Source: Bradyrhizobium sediminis (GTDB lineage: Bacteria > Pseudomonadota > Alphaproteobacteria > Rhizobiales > Xanthobacteraceae). Taken from it: a stretch of DNA of 64,000 nt. The DNA lies in the NCBI RefSeq assembly GCF_018736085.1, contig NZ_CP076134.1:3358501-3422500 (forward strand), given 5' to 3'. The position numbers and the translations under genes were made by a program. Positions 18,188 to 26,807 of the stretch are shown here, one piece after another; position 1 is the first letter of the stretch; each line of letters opens with the position of its first letter. Below the pieces are notes generated by a model that did not search any database, was not told the origin of the DNA, and was given only the letters and a program-made list of their open reading frames with translations.

Positions 18188-18797
18188 CTGCAAAGCTCCT
18201 CGCGGGTTGGACTGCTGGCGTGTTGATCGGAAGCCGGTTCCATGGACGCTGGTAGCGCCACAGCTCGTGCTGATAGCTCGGGATCGGTTCGAAGCCGATC
18301 GCGATCATCAGGTTGCGTCCGTCCGCGCTCGACGGCTGGGCATAGAGATCGGCCGGCGCCAGCCGCGACTGTGAAAGATGCGCCGACACGTTACCCAGTC
18401 CCGCCATCGCCCTGCCCTGACCTGCGATCGCCCAGACATAGATGGCGGACACCTCCTCCGATGCACCGGCAAGCAATCCAAGATCGGGATGCGTCAAATT
18501 GATGTCGTCGAGAATGAGAGCATCATGGCCCCTGTCGTTGAGATAGAGAAACGCCACTGCACCAAGCAATTTCCTCTTTCGGCTGAATGTCAGAATGCTG
18601 CCGGGGTCAAATGCGTAATACCGCGCGAGATCCGGTTCCGTCATTTGAACTCCCGGCACCAGCCGGTTGGCCATGTCGGCCAGCGCACCAAGCTCGGAAC
18701 GCTGTGCGGGCTGCACCTCGATTTCTGCGCTTCGGGGCAGCAGATCGAAATCGCGTTTTGCGGCCAAAGTGGGCCTTTCCATATCGGGGTCACGCAT
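18174..18797 (-). CDS. GNAT-like protein
   Basis: This encodes 207 residues from ATG 18797, which has AGGAG upstream. The central part contains a hydrophobic strand (SAIYVWAIAGQGRAMAGLG, about residues 117-135) that ends in a Gly-rich loop like an acetyl-CoA-binding site, and then a helix and NLMIAIGFEPIPS, a typical C-terminal GNAT strand-helix. The N-terminal half (ALADMANRLVPGVQMTEPDL) also fits the fold. No substrate can be read from it. It is the first gene of the unit with the second GNAT gene and the isochorismatase-fold gene, and is divergent from the LysR regulator, the usual layout for a regulator and its target. Confidence 0.6.
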   Translation of the reverse strand: MRDPDMERPTLAAKRDFDLLPRSAEIEVQPAQRSELGALADMANRLVPGVQMTEPDLARYYAFDPGSILTFSRKRKLLGAVAFLYLNDRGHDALILDDINLTHPDLGLLAGASEEVSAIYVWAIAGQGRAMAGLGNVSAHLSQSRLAPADLYAQPSSADGRNLMIAIGFEPIPSYQHELWRYQRPWNRLPINTPAVQPARSFADARH

Positions 18798-18861
18798 CTA
18801 TCGTCGCTCCTGCCTGTCGGCCAGCACCATATCGGGCGGGGAATTGGGGTATGCAGCAACT

Positions 18862-18882
18862 ATTGCACCGGGGTGCTGCAAT
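18862..18882. promoter_or_regulatory. Candidate LysR-type operator
   Basis: ATTGCA and TGCAAT flank nine bases (equivalently ATTGC-N11-GCAAT), the spacing of LysR-family T-N11-A sites. A nested GCACC-GG-GGTGC lies inside. It sits between the divergent GNAT unit and the LysR gene, overlapping the preferred LysR start codon, so autoregulation is likely. Confidence 0.55.
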
Positions 18883-19888
18883 GACGCAGCACCGGACCGA
18901 CGAAGTTCTGGATGCATCCTGGGATGACCTGCGATCGTTTCTGGCTTGTGCGCGATACAAGAGCTTTCGCAATGCGGCGGAGGAACTCGGCGTAACCAGC
19001 ACCACGCTGATGCGCCGGATCGACCGGCTCGAAGAGTCCATCGGCTGCAAGCTGTTCCTGCGCGACCAGAGCGGATTGACGCTGAGCGACGCAGGTTCTG
19101 CGATGATCGGCGACGTGATGGAAATGGAACGTCACGCCTTCAATATTTTCCGGCGCGCGGCCCGATCAGACGATGCCGCCGGCACGGTCCGCGTCGCCGT
19201 CACCGAGGGTCCCGGCAATTTCTGGATTCTTCCACGGCTGATCGACTTCCAGAAAACCTACCGCAAGATCACGGTCGATCTACGCTGCGCGATGGAGCAA
19301 GCCGACGTCGCCCGGCTGGAAGCCGATATCGCGATCCAGCTCGAACGGCCGACCAATCCCGACCTCATCGTCACCAAGCTCGGCCGGCTGCATGTATATG
19401 CATTCGTTTCGGAAGACTATCGCAAACTCCACGGCGTTCCCACGCTTCCCGAAATCAGGAATCACCGGCTGGTGATCCAGCATGCGCCGCAGATCGACGA
19501 TTCCGCCTATGCCCGGGTGCTGGGACTGACGTCGCTGGAGGGCATCGTCGGGATCAAGACCAACTCGAGCATCGGCGTGTTGTACGCAGTGGAGCGCGGC
19601 GCAGGAATGGGTTTCCTGCCGACATCTTCGGTGGCGCTCGGAGCGGCGCTGGTTGCCGTCGACCTCGGCGTCCATCATCACGCCGATCTGTGGCTCACCT
19701 ATCACAAGGAGTTTCGAAACTCCGACCGGCACAAGATCGTCATCGACTGGCTGAAGAAAATATTCGATCCGAAAACCTATCCTTGCTTCAAGGACGAGTT
19801 CATCCATCCCAACGACCTCGTGCCGCTGATGGCGGCATCCAGGGCGAATTTCGGTCTTCAGGGATACGTAGCCGCGGGCCCGGCCTGA
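18881..19888 (+). CDS. LysR family transcriptional regulator
   Basis: The ATG at 18881 gives 335 residues; an ATG 30 bases upstream is an alternative that would put the candidate operator inside the gene. The winged helix-turn-helix occupies about residues 10-70 (WDDLRSFLACARYKSFRNAA, GVTSTTLMRRIDRLEE, GCKLFLR, LTLSDAG). The effector-binding half starts at about 95 (GTVRVAVTEGPGNFWILPRL). It is divergently transcribed from the GNAT/GNAT/isochorismatase-fold unit with only about 80 bases between, so that unit is its likely target. The inducer is unknown. Confidence 0.92.
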   Translation: MTQHRTDEVLDASWDDLRSFLACARYKSFRNAAEELGVTSTTLMRRIDRLEESIGCKLFLRDQSGLTLSDAGSAMIGDVMEMERHAFNIFRRAARSDDAAGTVRVAVTEGPGNFWILPRLIDFQKTYRKITVDLRCAMEQADVARLEADIAIQLERPTNPDLIVTKLGRLHVYAFVSEDYRKLHGVPTLPEIRNHRLVIQHAPQIDDSAYARVLGLTSLEGIVGIKTNSSIGVLYAVERGAGMGFLPTSSVALGAALVAVDLGVHHHADLWLTYHKEFRNSDRHKIVIDWLKKIFDPKTYPCFKDEFIHPNDLVPLMAASRANFGLQGYVAAGPA

Positions 19889-19901
19889 TCGGGCGGCGGC
19901 A

Positions 19902-21059
19902 CTACCATCTGAACTCGACGCCGAGCGTGCCCTGATGCGACTGCATCGAGGCGCGATACTTGCCGTCGTAGTTGAGATAGAGCCGCGCGGTGTTGCTCAG
20001 GCTGAGCGAAGCCGACGCCCCGGCATCCGCGCCATACCGGCTTTCGCCGATGCCCTGCACCACGACGCTCTGGGTGCCGAGGCTGACTGTGACCGCGCCG
20101 AAATTCTGCATGACATTGTCGACGAACTTGCCGTAGGCGGACAAGTCGAGAATTTTCCGGTCGAAGATCCAGTAACGCCCGATCTCGGCGCCGACGAGGA
20201 TGCGCGCGCGCTCCGCCGTTGCGCCTGATGCCATGACCGGATCGAGCCCGCCGTACTCCTGCAGCGATGCGGTCGAGGCGCGCACATATTCGAACGCGGC
20301 CTTCGGCACGATGCGGCTCTGGTCCTGGCTCCAGTAATAGCTGAGTTCCGTCAGCGCGCCGTCGAGCCGGGCGTTGTAGCCGGCGGTCGCGACACCGAAC
20401 CCGGTGTCGCGGTTTGAATTCACTTTTCCGAATCCGTGAACCAGGGCGATGGCCCAGGTCCAGGGCCCCTTGTCGACCGAGGCATTGAACCCGAGCTGGG
20501 TCAGATCGAGCGTCGCCGACTGCAGCGCCAGCGGGATGTCGATGGCGGTGCGGCTTTGATCGACGGAAAAACCGACGTTGACGCCGGGCGCGACGCGCGC
20601 CCCCAATCCCGCGACGCCGCCCCAGGTGCGACGGCGATCGCCAACGAAATAGCCGAGCGGACCGGTGGTGGCCGAAAGCCCGTAAAGCTCGCCCCAAGCG
20701 CGGAACTGCGGGGCCTCGCTACTCTCGGAAGCACCACCACCCCCCGGATTGCTGCCCAACGCCTTGCCGAGGCCTGACGTCGCCTGATTGCCGATGCGCT
20801 CTAGGAAGTTGCTGCCGAGGTTCGTCACCGTCGAACCTGCCGAGAAACTGGAATTGATCACCGTCGGTGTCGGACTGGGGGTCGGCGACGGTGTTGGGGT
20901 TGGGGTCGGGGTCGGGGTTGGGGTTGGGGTTGGCGATTGGGCCTGAGCGGACGACGACGCGACGGCGGCAGCGAGAACAACAGCCGCCGCAAAGACCAGG
21001 AACAGCCTGCGGCCCAGTCCAGCCCAATTCGCTCGCGAAGGCCGCGATGAGCAGCGCAT
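19902..21059 (-). CDS. Autotransporter-type outer membrane beta-barrel protein with Pro-Thr repeat
   Basis: I start at ATG 21059 (385 residues), where a basic N-terminus and hydrophobic segment (RRLFLVFAAAVVLAAAVA) form a signal peptide. Directly after the cleavage region come about 24 residues of alternating Pro and Thr/Ser. From about residue 110 to the end the sequence has the alternating pattern of a transmembrane beta-barrel of the autotransporter domain (FRAWGELYGLSATTG, VGFSVDQSRT, SYYWSQDQSR). The protein ends GVEFRW, with the aromatic C-terminal residue used for outer-membrane assembly. There is no large passenger, so it is either a surface barrel alone or a truncated autotransporter. 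It is convergent with the LysR gene. Confidence 0.8.
   Translation of the reverse strand: MRCSSRPSRANWAGLGRRLFLVFAAAVVLAAAVASSSAQAQSPTPTPTPTPTPTPTPSPTPSPTPTVINSSFSAGSTVTNLGSNFLERIGNQATSGLGKALGSNPGGGGASESSEAPQFRAWGELYGLSATTGPLGYFVGDRRRTWGGVAGLGARVAPGVNVGFSVDQSRTAIDIPLALQSATLDLTQLGFNASVDKGPWTWAIALVHGFGKVNSNRDTGFGVATAGYNARLDGALTELSYYWSQDQSRIVPKAAFEYVRASTASLQEYGGLDPVMASGATAERARILVGAEIGRYWIFDRKILDLSAYGKFVDNVMQNFGAVTVSLGTQSVVVQGIGESRYGADAGASASLSLSNTARLYLNYDGKYRASMQSHQGTLGVEFRW
20863..20940 (-). repeat. Hexanucleotide repeat coding for Pro-Thr
   Basis: On the plus strand the tract consists of GGGGTT/GGGGTC/GGGGTG hexamers with some decay at one end. It encodes about a dozen Pro-Thr or Pro-Ser dipeptides between the signal peptide and the barrel of the outer membrane protein. 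Since the unit is six bases, copy-number change would keep the frame. Confidence 0.75.
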
Positions 21060-21429
21060 GAATTTCAGTCCCAAAAAAGGAGCGCCAGCTCGAAAAATGC
21101 CAATTCCTCGTCGGCCCGAGCCGATTTGCGCCCAGTTCACCGGGAGCGTCAATCGGTCTGGGTGCTGCGCAGCACCGGATTGCGCGGCGTTGTTGTTCCG
21201 CTGCCACAGGGCGGTAACGAGGATTGAATCCCTCTCGATTTCCTGAGCCACGCCAGAGGCTTGCTAACGCGCAAATTTCGTGTTGCAATCTTGAGTACAA
21301 TCGGATTTGGGCCGTTCGACTGTGCGTTTCGCGACCAGGAAATTCAGCAAACTTCCGGAATCCCGCTTGTGGCGTGGCACGCGAAATGCGTGGCCGCGTC
21401 TTTTTTATGTCTAGACCAGGAGACAGGCG
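21060..21429. other. 370-base divergent intergenic region
   Basis: This separates the barrel protein gene (leftward) from the cold-shock gene (rightward). The part next to the cold-shock gene should hold its promoter and a leader; AT-rich segments near 21270-21310 are candidates but I cannot fix -35/-10 hexamers. No gene is supported here. Confidence 0.4.
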
Positions 21430-21633
21430 ATGCAAAAAGGCACCGTCAAGTGGTTCAACCCGACCAAGGGTTATGGGTTCATCAAGCCGATGGTCGGCGA
21501 TAAGGATGTGTTCGTCCATATCTCGGCGGTCGAGCGCGCTGGGCTCTCGACCCTCAACGAAAATCAGGTGATTGAATACGACCTTGTGGAAAATCGCGGC
21601 AAGACATCCGCGGAAAATCTCAAGGTCTCCTAA
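21430..21633 (+). CDS. cspA: Cold-shock domain protein
   Basis: The product is 67 residues, one cold-shock domain. RNP1 reads KGYGFIKP and RNP2 reads DVFVHISAVE; the start MQKGTVKWFNPTKGYG is typical. It binds single-stranded RNA or DNA as an RNA chaperone. An AGGAGA ribosome binding site lies upstream. A strong hairpin terminator follows 35 bases after the stop. Whether it is cold-induced cannot be told from sequence, since many rhizobial paralogues are not. Confidence 0.95.
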   Translation: MQKGTVKWFNPTKGYGFIKPMVGDKDVFVHISAVERAGLSTLNENQVIEYDLVENRGKTSAENLKVS

Positions 21634-21668
21634 GCTTCGTCACGATCCGCGCAAGCAATCCTGATGCA

Positions 21669-21688
21669 CCCCCGGCCCGCGCCGGGGG
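21669..21688 (+). terminator. Intrinsic terminator of the cold-shock gene
   Basis: Perfect 8-base stem CCCCCGGC / GCCGGGGG with a four-base loop, followed by a short T-containing stretch (GTCGTTTTCG). Confidence 0.7.
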
Positions 21689-21721
21689 AGTCGTTTTCGC
21701 AAACATTGGGCGGGAGCGCGA

Positions 21722-22654
21722 CTAGCCTGTTGCGAGCATCCGGCGTTCGCGCGCCCTGATGAGGCCGACCACCGTCTCGTTGACGGGCGTGGCTACTCCG
21801 AGCGGCTTGCCGAGACGCGGGATCGCACCATTGATGGCATCGACCTCACATCGGCGGCCGGCATTGTAATCCAGCAGCATCGACGGCCGCGCGTCCGGTA
21901 TCTTGCCGCCGAGTTTGCGGATGTGCTCCAGGGGATCGCCGACATTGAGCCGGACATTGGAAGCCTTCGCCACCGCGATCGCTTCCTCGGCGCAGCCCCG
22001 CGCCACGCTCCAGGCGTCGGCATCGCCAAGGATTTCGCCGATCGTCAGCCCGGTGGCGCAGGACGTCCCCGAGAAAGCGACGTTCATGATCAGCTTTTCC
22101 CAGACCATCTGCTTGATGTCGTCGAACAGGGCGACCTTGAAGCCGGCCGATTCCCAGATCTTCGCCGAGGCCTGCAGGAGTTGCTTCGGCAGCCCGGCAA
22201 ACGCGCCGAACCGGATCATCTCCATGCCGTTGTGATGGGCGTGGCCGGGCGCCCGTATCGAGGCGCCGAAACCGCCGACGACGCCGACGGCAATACGATC
22301 GGCGCCGAGGATCGGTGCGGCGACTTCCGGCGATCCGAGCCCGTTCTGGATGGTCTGCACGATGGTTTCCGGACCCAGCAACGAAATGCAGGACTGCGCC
22401 GCCGCCTCCACATCGAATGCCTTGGTGGCTATGATGACGAGGTCGCACGGCCCGATGCCATCCGTCGTCGTGGAAGCATGTATCGGCACCGTGCGGTCGC
22501 CGCTGGCGCCTTCGCAGCGCAGGCCCCTGGAAGCCATTGCTTGGGCGTGATCGGGCCACAGCGTTACGGCGTGAACCTCGTGGCCGGCATCGACCATGAG
22601 CGCGGCATAGACCGATCCCATGGCGCCGCAGCCGACAATCGCGACCTTTGCCAT
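21722..22654 (-). CDS. Ketopantoate reductase family protein (2-dehydropantoate 2-reductase-like)
   Basis: This encodes 310 residues. The N-terminal Rossmann fold has GCGAMGSVYAALM at about 8-20 and LVIIATKAFDVE, a motif of the PanE/ApbA family. The C-terminal domain has the conserved Lys in WEKLIMNVAFSGTSCATG and the NARRCEVDAINGAI-like motif (here NAGRRCEVDAINGAI). The family reduces ketopantoate to pantoate with NADPH for CoA synthesis, but alphaproteobacteria carry several paralogues acting on other 2-keto acids, so no symbol is assigned. It shares the strand with the GST-like gene, about 80 bases downstream of it. Confidence 0.85.
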   Translation of the reverse strand: MAKVAIVGCGAMGSVYAALMVDAGHEVHAVTLWPDHAQAMASRGLRCEGASGDRTVPIHASTTTDGIGPCDLVIIATKAFDVEAAAQSCISLLGPETIVQTIQNGLGSPEVAAPILGADRIAVGVVGGFGASIRAPGHAHHNGMEMIRFGAFAGLPKQLLQASAKIWESAGFKVALFDDIKQMVWEKLIMNVAFSGTSCATGLTIGEILGDADAWSVARGCAEEAIAVAKASNVRLNVGDPLEHIRKLGGKIPDARPSMLLDYNAGRRCEVDAINGAIPRLGKPLGVATPVNETVVGLIRARERRMLATG

Positions 22655-22732
22655 TCCTGTTCTCCCTCATCAATCCCGCTCGATGCTTGCCAGGCAAGCC
22701 GTCGGGGAATCTTTTTTTGACTCTCGAATATT

Positions 22733-23464
22733 TCAGGCCGCTGCCTTGCAGCCGGCGAGCTCGCCAAGTTCCGGATAGAAGCGCGCGATCATGCGGCCGA
22801 CGTAATGCCTCAGATTGTCGTGGCTCACGGCCGCCTCTTGCAGTGGCGACTTGAAGACGGGACACATCGCACTAACGACAAACGCAAAGATGGTGGCGTC
22901 GGCGCCGGTCGGCTCAGTGCCCATGAAGAATGGTTTGCTGCCGAGGTAGTCGGCAATTGCCTGGAGTGAATGCGATCCCAGTTCGACGATCTCCTTCGGG
23001 CTGTGCCGTCCCATGCCATGGCCGTGCAGGGATTTGCGGACCCGACGCCGGACCATCGCAACAACCAGCGGGCGGATGACGGCGGGCGCAGCTTTGAAGA
23101 ATTCCCGGGGACCTCTATTGAAGTTCGCTTCATCCATCCAGCGAATATGGACAATGGCCCAGTAGAGATTGTCCTCGGCCATCTTCTCGAATGCCCACGC
23201 CGTCGCGCGTTGTTCGCTCGTCAGCCCCTTGTCGAAATCGACCCCGTATTTCTTTTCGAGGTGCCAGCGGATAAAGGTGGAATCGCCGAGCAGCTCACCA
23301 TCGTCCTCGATATAGGGGATCTTGCCTTTGGGAGCCTTCGAGAAGCTCATCGGGGCTTTCTCAAATGGCAGCTTCGACATCCGCAACAAGGTTTCGGCCT
23401 TGGTGACGAAGGGGCTTGCGTCGGGAAGACCGAAATTAGGACCGGATCCGAACAATGTAATCAT
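22733..23464 (-). CDS. Glutathione S-transferase-like (Fax/metaxin type)
   Basis: This encodes 243 residues. The N-terminal thioredoxin-like half includes ASPFVTKAETLLRMSKLPFE and GKIPYIEDDGELLGDSTFI, and the C-terminal helical half has FFMGTEPTGADATIFAFV. This combination is typical of the Fax-like/metaxin-like GST group, which is distinct from classical bacterial GSTs. Detoxification or thiol transfer is the general family role; the substrate is unknown. The start ATG at 23464 has GGGAG upstream. It lies between purN and the ketopantoate reductase-like gene on the same strand. Confidence 0.85.
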   Translation of the reverse strand: MITLFGSGPNFGLPDASPFVTKAETLLRMSKLPFEKAPMSFSKAPKGKIPYIEDDGELLGDSTFIRWHLEKKYGVDFDKGLTSEQRATAWAFEKMAEDNLYWAIVHIRWMDEANFNRGPREFFKAAPAVIRPLVVAMVRRRVRKSLHGHGMGRHSPKEIVELGSHSLQAIADYLGSKPFFMGTEPTGADATIFAFVVSAMCPVFKSPLQEAAVSHDNLRHYVGRMIARFYPELGELAGCKAAA

Positions 23465-23527
23465 GGGGCTCCCTCTATCTTGCGAGACGAAGAACTGACG
23501 CGAGTTGATGGCGCCGAAGGCGCTGCA

Positions 23528-24193
23528 TCATTCCGTGGCAGGCGAAATCAACGTGTCGTCGGGGTTGGCTTTGGCCAAGGTCTTGCAGACATCGCCCTCC
23601 AGCCGGACCTGGCCGCTGGCAAGCAGCCGCAGCGCCTCGGGATAGATGCGATGTTCGATGCCGAGGATCCGCTCGGCCAGCGTATCCGGCGTATCGGCGT
23701 CGGCAACCGCCACCGCCCCCTGCATCACGATCGGACCGGCGTCGGTTTCCGGAATGACGAAATGCACGGTCGCGCCGGAAATTTTCACACCGGCGCGCAA
23801 CGCCTGGGCTTGCGGTTCGAGGCCCGGAAACGACGGCAGCAGGGAGGGATGGATGTTGAGCATCCGGCCAAACCAGCGCTGCACGAATTCGGCCGTGAAC
23901 AGCCGCATGAAACCGCCGAGGCAGATCAGTTCGACCCTGTGCTGGTCCAGCGCCGTCTGCAGCACCGCTTCGAACGCCGCGCGATCCTTGCCGAACGGCT
24001 TGCTTTCGATGGTGACGGTCGGGATGCCGCTGGCCCTGGCGCGATCGAGCCCGCCGGCATCGGCGCGGTTGGAAATCACGACCACGATCTCGGCCGGGAA
24101 ATCCTTGGACCGTGCCGCCTCGATCAGGGCAGCCATGTTCGATCCACGCCCGGAAATCAGGATAGCGACACGGCGCTTCACGGCTTCACCCAT
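23528..24193 (-). CDS. purN: Phosphoribosylglycinamide formyltransferase
   Basis: This encodes 221 residues, with GRGSNMAALIEA (phosphate binding) at about 15-26, NIHPSLLPSFPGLEPQ carrying the catalytic Asn-x-His, and TDAGPIVMQGAV with the catalytic Asp. It transfers formyl from 10-formyl-THF to GAR in purine synthesis. It is transcribed with purM directly upstream, separated by 12 bases, the classical purMN unit. Confidence 0.97.
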   Translation of the reverse strand: MGEAVKRRVAILISGRGSNMAALIEAARSKDFPAEIVVVISNRADAGGLDRARASGIPTVTIESKPFGKDRAAFEAVLQTALDQHRVELICLGGFMRLFTAEFVQRWFGRMLNIHPSLLPSFPGLEPQAQALRAGVKISGATVHFVIPETDAGPIVMQGAVAVADADTPDTLAERILGIEHRIYPEALRLLASGQVRLEGDVCKTLAKANPDDTLISPATE

Positions 24194-24205
24194 GCGAGAT
24201 CGATC

Positions 24206-25279
24206 TCACCATTTGAGATCGAGATGACCGTTATAGACTACGCGATGTTCGTTCTCGGCCGGGATCACCTCGCCCAGCAGCGCCACGTTCTCGCCGGCTT
24301 CGGTGAGAACGGCGGTGACTTGGTCGATGGCGTCCGGCTTGACGATGGCGACCATGCCGATGCCGCAGTTGAAGGTGCGCAGCAGTTCGAGCTCGGCGAT
24401 GCCGCCCTGCTCGGCCAGCCACTTGAACACCGGCAGCACCGGCAGGCGCGCAAGGTCGATGCCGACGCCGAGATGCTTCGGCAGCACGCGCGGGATATTG
24501 TCGGTGAAACCGCCGCCGGTGATGTGGGCGAGCCCCTTGACCGCGCCGGTCTCGCGGATCGCGCGCAGGCATGACCGGACATAGAGCCGGGTCGGCGCCA
24601 GCAGCGCGCCGCCGAGCGTCATGACCGGCGAAAACGGCGCTTTGGCCTCAAAGCCGAGGCCCGACCGTTCGACGATCTTGCGGACCAGGGAAAAGCCGTT
24701 GGAGTGGACGCCGGAGGAGGCAAGCCCGATCACCGCGTCGCCGGCGGCGATGTCGGGCCGCGGCAACAAGGTGCCGCGCTCGGCGGCGCCGACCGCGAAA
24801 CCGGCGAGGTCGTAATCGCCATCCTTGTAAAGCCCGGGCATTTCCGCGGTCTCGCCGCCGATCAGGGCGCAGCCGGATTCCCGGCAGCCCTCGGCGATAC
24901 CGGCGACGATCACGGCGGTGGCTTCCGGGTCGAGCTTGCCGCAGGCGAAATAGTCGAGGAAGAACAGCGGTTCGGCGCCCTGCACCACGAGGTCGTTGAC
25001 CGACATCGCCACCAGGTCAATGCCGATGCCGCCATGCAGGCCGGTCTCGATGGCGATCTTGACCTTGGTGCCGACGCCGTCGGTGGCCGCCACCAGCACC
25101 GGGTCCTTGAAGCCGGCGGCCTTGAGGTCGAACAACCCGCCGAACCCGCCGATTTCGGCGTCGGCGCCGGCGCGCGCGGTGGCGCGAACCATCGGCTTGA
25201 TGAGATCGACCAGACGATTGCCTGCATCGATATCGACGCCCGAATCCGCGTAAGTGAGCCCGTTTTTGCGGTCGATCAT
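24206..25279 (-). CDS. purM: Phosphoribosylformylglycinamidine cyclo-ligase (AIR synthetase)
   Basis: This encodes 357 residues. It starts [24 protein letters not shown] and carries the PurM family motifs [29 protein letters not shown] and [11 protein letters not shown]. The enzyme closes the imidazole ring (FGAM to AIR) using ATP. It is the first gene of purM-purN and is divergent from the phosphatidyltransferase gene. No purine riboswitch is recognisable in the 157-base spacer. Confidence 0.97.
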   Translation of the reverse strand: MIDRKNGLTYADSGVDIDAGNRLVDLIKPMVRATARAGADAEIGGFGGLFDLKAAGFKDPVLVAATDGVGTKVKIAIETGLHGGIGIDLVAMSVNDLVVQGAEPLFFLDYFACGKLDPEATAVIVAGIAEGCRESGCALIGGETAEMPGLYKDGDYDLAGFAVGAAERGTLLPRPDIAAGDAVIGLASSGVHSNGFSLVRKIVERSGLGFEAKAPFSPVMTLGGALLAPTRLYVRSCLRAIRETGAVKGLAHITGGGFTDNIPRVLPKHLGVGIDLARLPVLPVFKWLAEQGGIAELELLRTFNCGIGMVAIVKPDAIDQVTAVLTEAGENVALLGEVIPAENEHRVVYNGHLDLKW

Positions 25280-25436
25280 GCCCTAATCCAGATGACGGCG
25301 GCTGGTTACGTCGGATTCCACTGATGTGCAATGGCTCGCAAGCGGCGTCAGCATATACTATGTAGACAGGAACCGGTCTGGGCTACAAAGGGCCGGATCA
25401 TACGCGAAATCAGGCCGGTAGCCGGGAAGCGCCGAG

Positions 25437-25979
25437 TTGAGTATTCCGAACATCATTACGCTGGGCCGCATCCTGCTGGTGCCGGTCATCGTGTGGGCGA
25501 TCGCCTCCAACCAGATGGAAATCGCCTTTGCGATCTTCATCATCGCCGGCGTCAGCGACGCGATCGATGGCTTCCTCGCCAAGCGCTTCAATATGGCGAG
25601 CGAACTGGGCGCCCTGCTCGACCCGCTCGCAGACAAGGCCCTCCTGGTCTCGATCTACGTCGCGCTCGGAATCTGGGGCGCGGTGCCGCGCTGGCTGGTC
25701 ATCCTCGTGGTCTCGCGCGACATCATGATCGTCGCTGCCGTGATTGTGTCATGGTTGTTCGGCAAGCCGATCCCGATGAAGCCATTGATGGTATCGAAGC
25801 TCAATACGGTGGCGCAGGTGGCATTCGCGGCACTGGTGCTCGCGGCACTGGGCTTCGGCTTCAATCCGACGCCCTATGATCTGATCCTGATGGGTTTCGT
25901 CACGGTGTTTACGCTGGTTTCCGTATCCCTCTATCTGGTGGAGTGGGTGCGGCATATGAGCACGATCGACGTAACATAG
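25437..25979 (+). CDS. CDP-alcohol phosphatidyltransferase (PgsA-like)
   Basis: A TTG start at 25437, with GGGAAG upstream, gives 180 residues beginning SIPNIITLGRILLVPVIVW. The signature D-G-x2-A-x-R/K...G-x3-D-x3-D is present as DGFLAKRFNMASELGALLDP plus LAD. There are about five hydrophobic spans. Members join CDP-diacylglycerol to an alcohol such as glycerol-3-phosphate. The short length and hydrophobic layout fit the PgsA-like subgroup that often lies before hdaA in rhizobia; the exact acceptor alcohol is not determined. Confidence 0.85.
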   Translation: MSIPNIITLGRILLVPVIVWAIASNQMEIAFAIFIIAGVSDAIDGFLAKRFNMASELGALLDPLADKALLVSIYVALGIWGAVPRWLVILVVSRDIMIVAAVIVSWLFGKPIPMKPLMVSKLNTVAQVAFAALVLAALGFGFNPTPYDLILMGFVTVFTLVSVSLYLVEWVRHMSTIDVT

Positions 25980-25990
25980 AGGCCTTGTTT

Positions 25991-26043
25991 CGAAGCATTT
26001 TTCTCGGGGCGAACCGGTGTCCACTACGCCTGAAGACGCTATA
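25991..26043 (+). repeat. Dispersed intergenic mosaic element, copy 1
   Basis: A GCGAACCGGT ... CCACTACGCCTGAAGACGCT block that recurs, with substitutions, at 57792-57841, and in shorter inverted form at 53621-53650. It lies between the phosphatidyltransferase gene and hdaA. It resembles the short intergenic mosaic elements of rhizobial genomes. Confidence 0.5.
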
Positions 26044-26066
26044 GGTATGCGCCGGCCGGTGCCGGC

Positions 26067-26759
26067 ATGGAGATCTTTCTCGTGACGGCCCGCGTTCAAC
26101 CTCGTCAGCTTGCATTCGCGCTGCCGCACGCAGAGAGCCTGACCCGCGACAATTTTCTCGAAGGCCCCGCCAACGAGGCGGCCCTGGCGCTGGTCGACAG
26201 CTGGCCGGAATGGCCAAACCGGATCATGCTGCTGGTCGGCCCGGAAGGCTCCGGCAAGAGCCATCTCGCCGCAATCTGGGCCGAGCAAGCCGGCGCCCGC
26301 TCGATCTCGGCGCATGCCCTGACCGCTGCCGCCGTGCCCGGCGCACTGGCGACGGGGGCGCTGGTGGTCGAAGATCTCAGATCGTCTGATGTCGATGAAC
26401 GGGCGTTGTTCCATCTGATGAATCTGGCGCGCGAGGACGAGGCGTTCGTCCTGATCACCGCGCGCGAGCCGCCATCGGCGTTTGCGGTCGAATTGCGCGA
26501 CCTACGGTCGCGCCTGCGCGCGGTACCGGCGGTATCGCTGATGCCGCCCGACGATCAGCTGTTTCGCGCCCTGATCGTCAAATTTTGCGCCGACCGGCAG
26601 CTCAGCGTCGATGAGACCGTGGTCGGCTATCTCGCCACCCGGATCGAGCGTTCCTATGCGGCCGTACGCCAGGCTGTCGAAATGCTGGACACCGAAGCCC
26701 TGCGGCTGGGCCGTCCGGTGACCCGGGCGCTGGCTGCCGAATTGCTGCGCAACGCCTGA
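26067..26759 (+). CDS. hdaA: HdaA, DnaA-related regulator of initiation
   Basis: This encodes 230 residues with only the AAA+ part of DnaA and no C-terminal DNA-binding domain. The start PRQLAFALPHAESLTRDNFLEG is characteristic, including a short N-terminal Q-L-x-L/F-type motif for the beta clamp. Walker A is GPEGSGKSHLA (about residues 58-68), and the Walker B equivalent reads ALVVEDL. Sensor II-like Arg is in RSYAAVRQAVEML. In Caulobacter, HdaA with the clamp drives DnaA-ATP hydrolysis to limit re-initiation. It is located between the phosphatidyltransferase gene and ppk, a common alphaproteobacterial order. Confidence 0.93.
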   Translation: MEIFLVTARVQPRQLAFALPHAESLTRDNFLEGPANEAALALVDSWPEWPNRIMLLVGPEGSGKSHLAAIWAEQAGARSISAHALTAAAVPGALATGALVVEDLRSSDVDERALFHLMNLAREDEAFVLITAREPPSAFAVELRDLRSRLRAVPAVSLMPPDDQLFRALIVKFCADRQLSVDETVVGYLATRIERSYAAVRQAVEMLDTEALRLGRPVTRALAAELLRNA

Positions 26760-26807
26760 TCCCCGGGGCGCTGCGCCATCTTGACGGCGCAGCAGGCGGG
26801 AACATCA

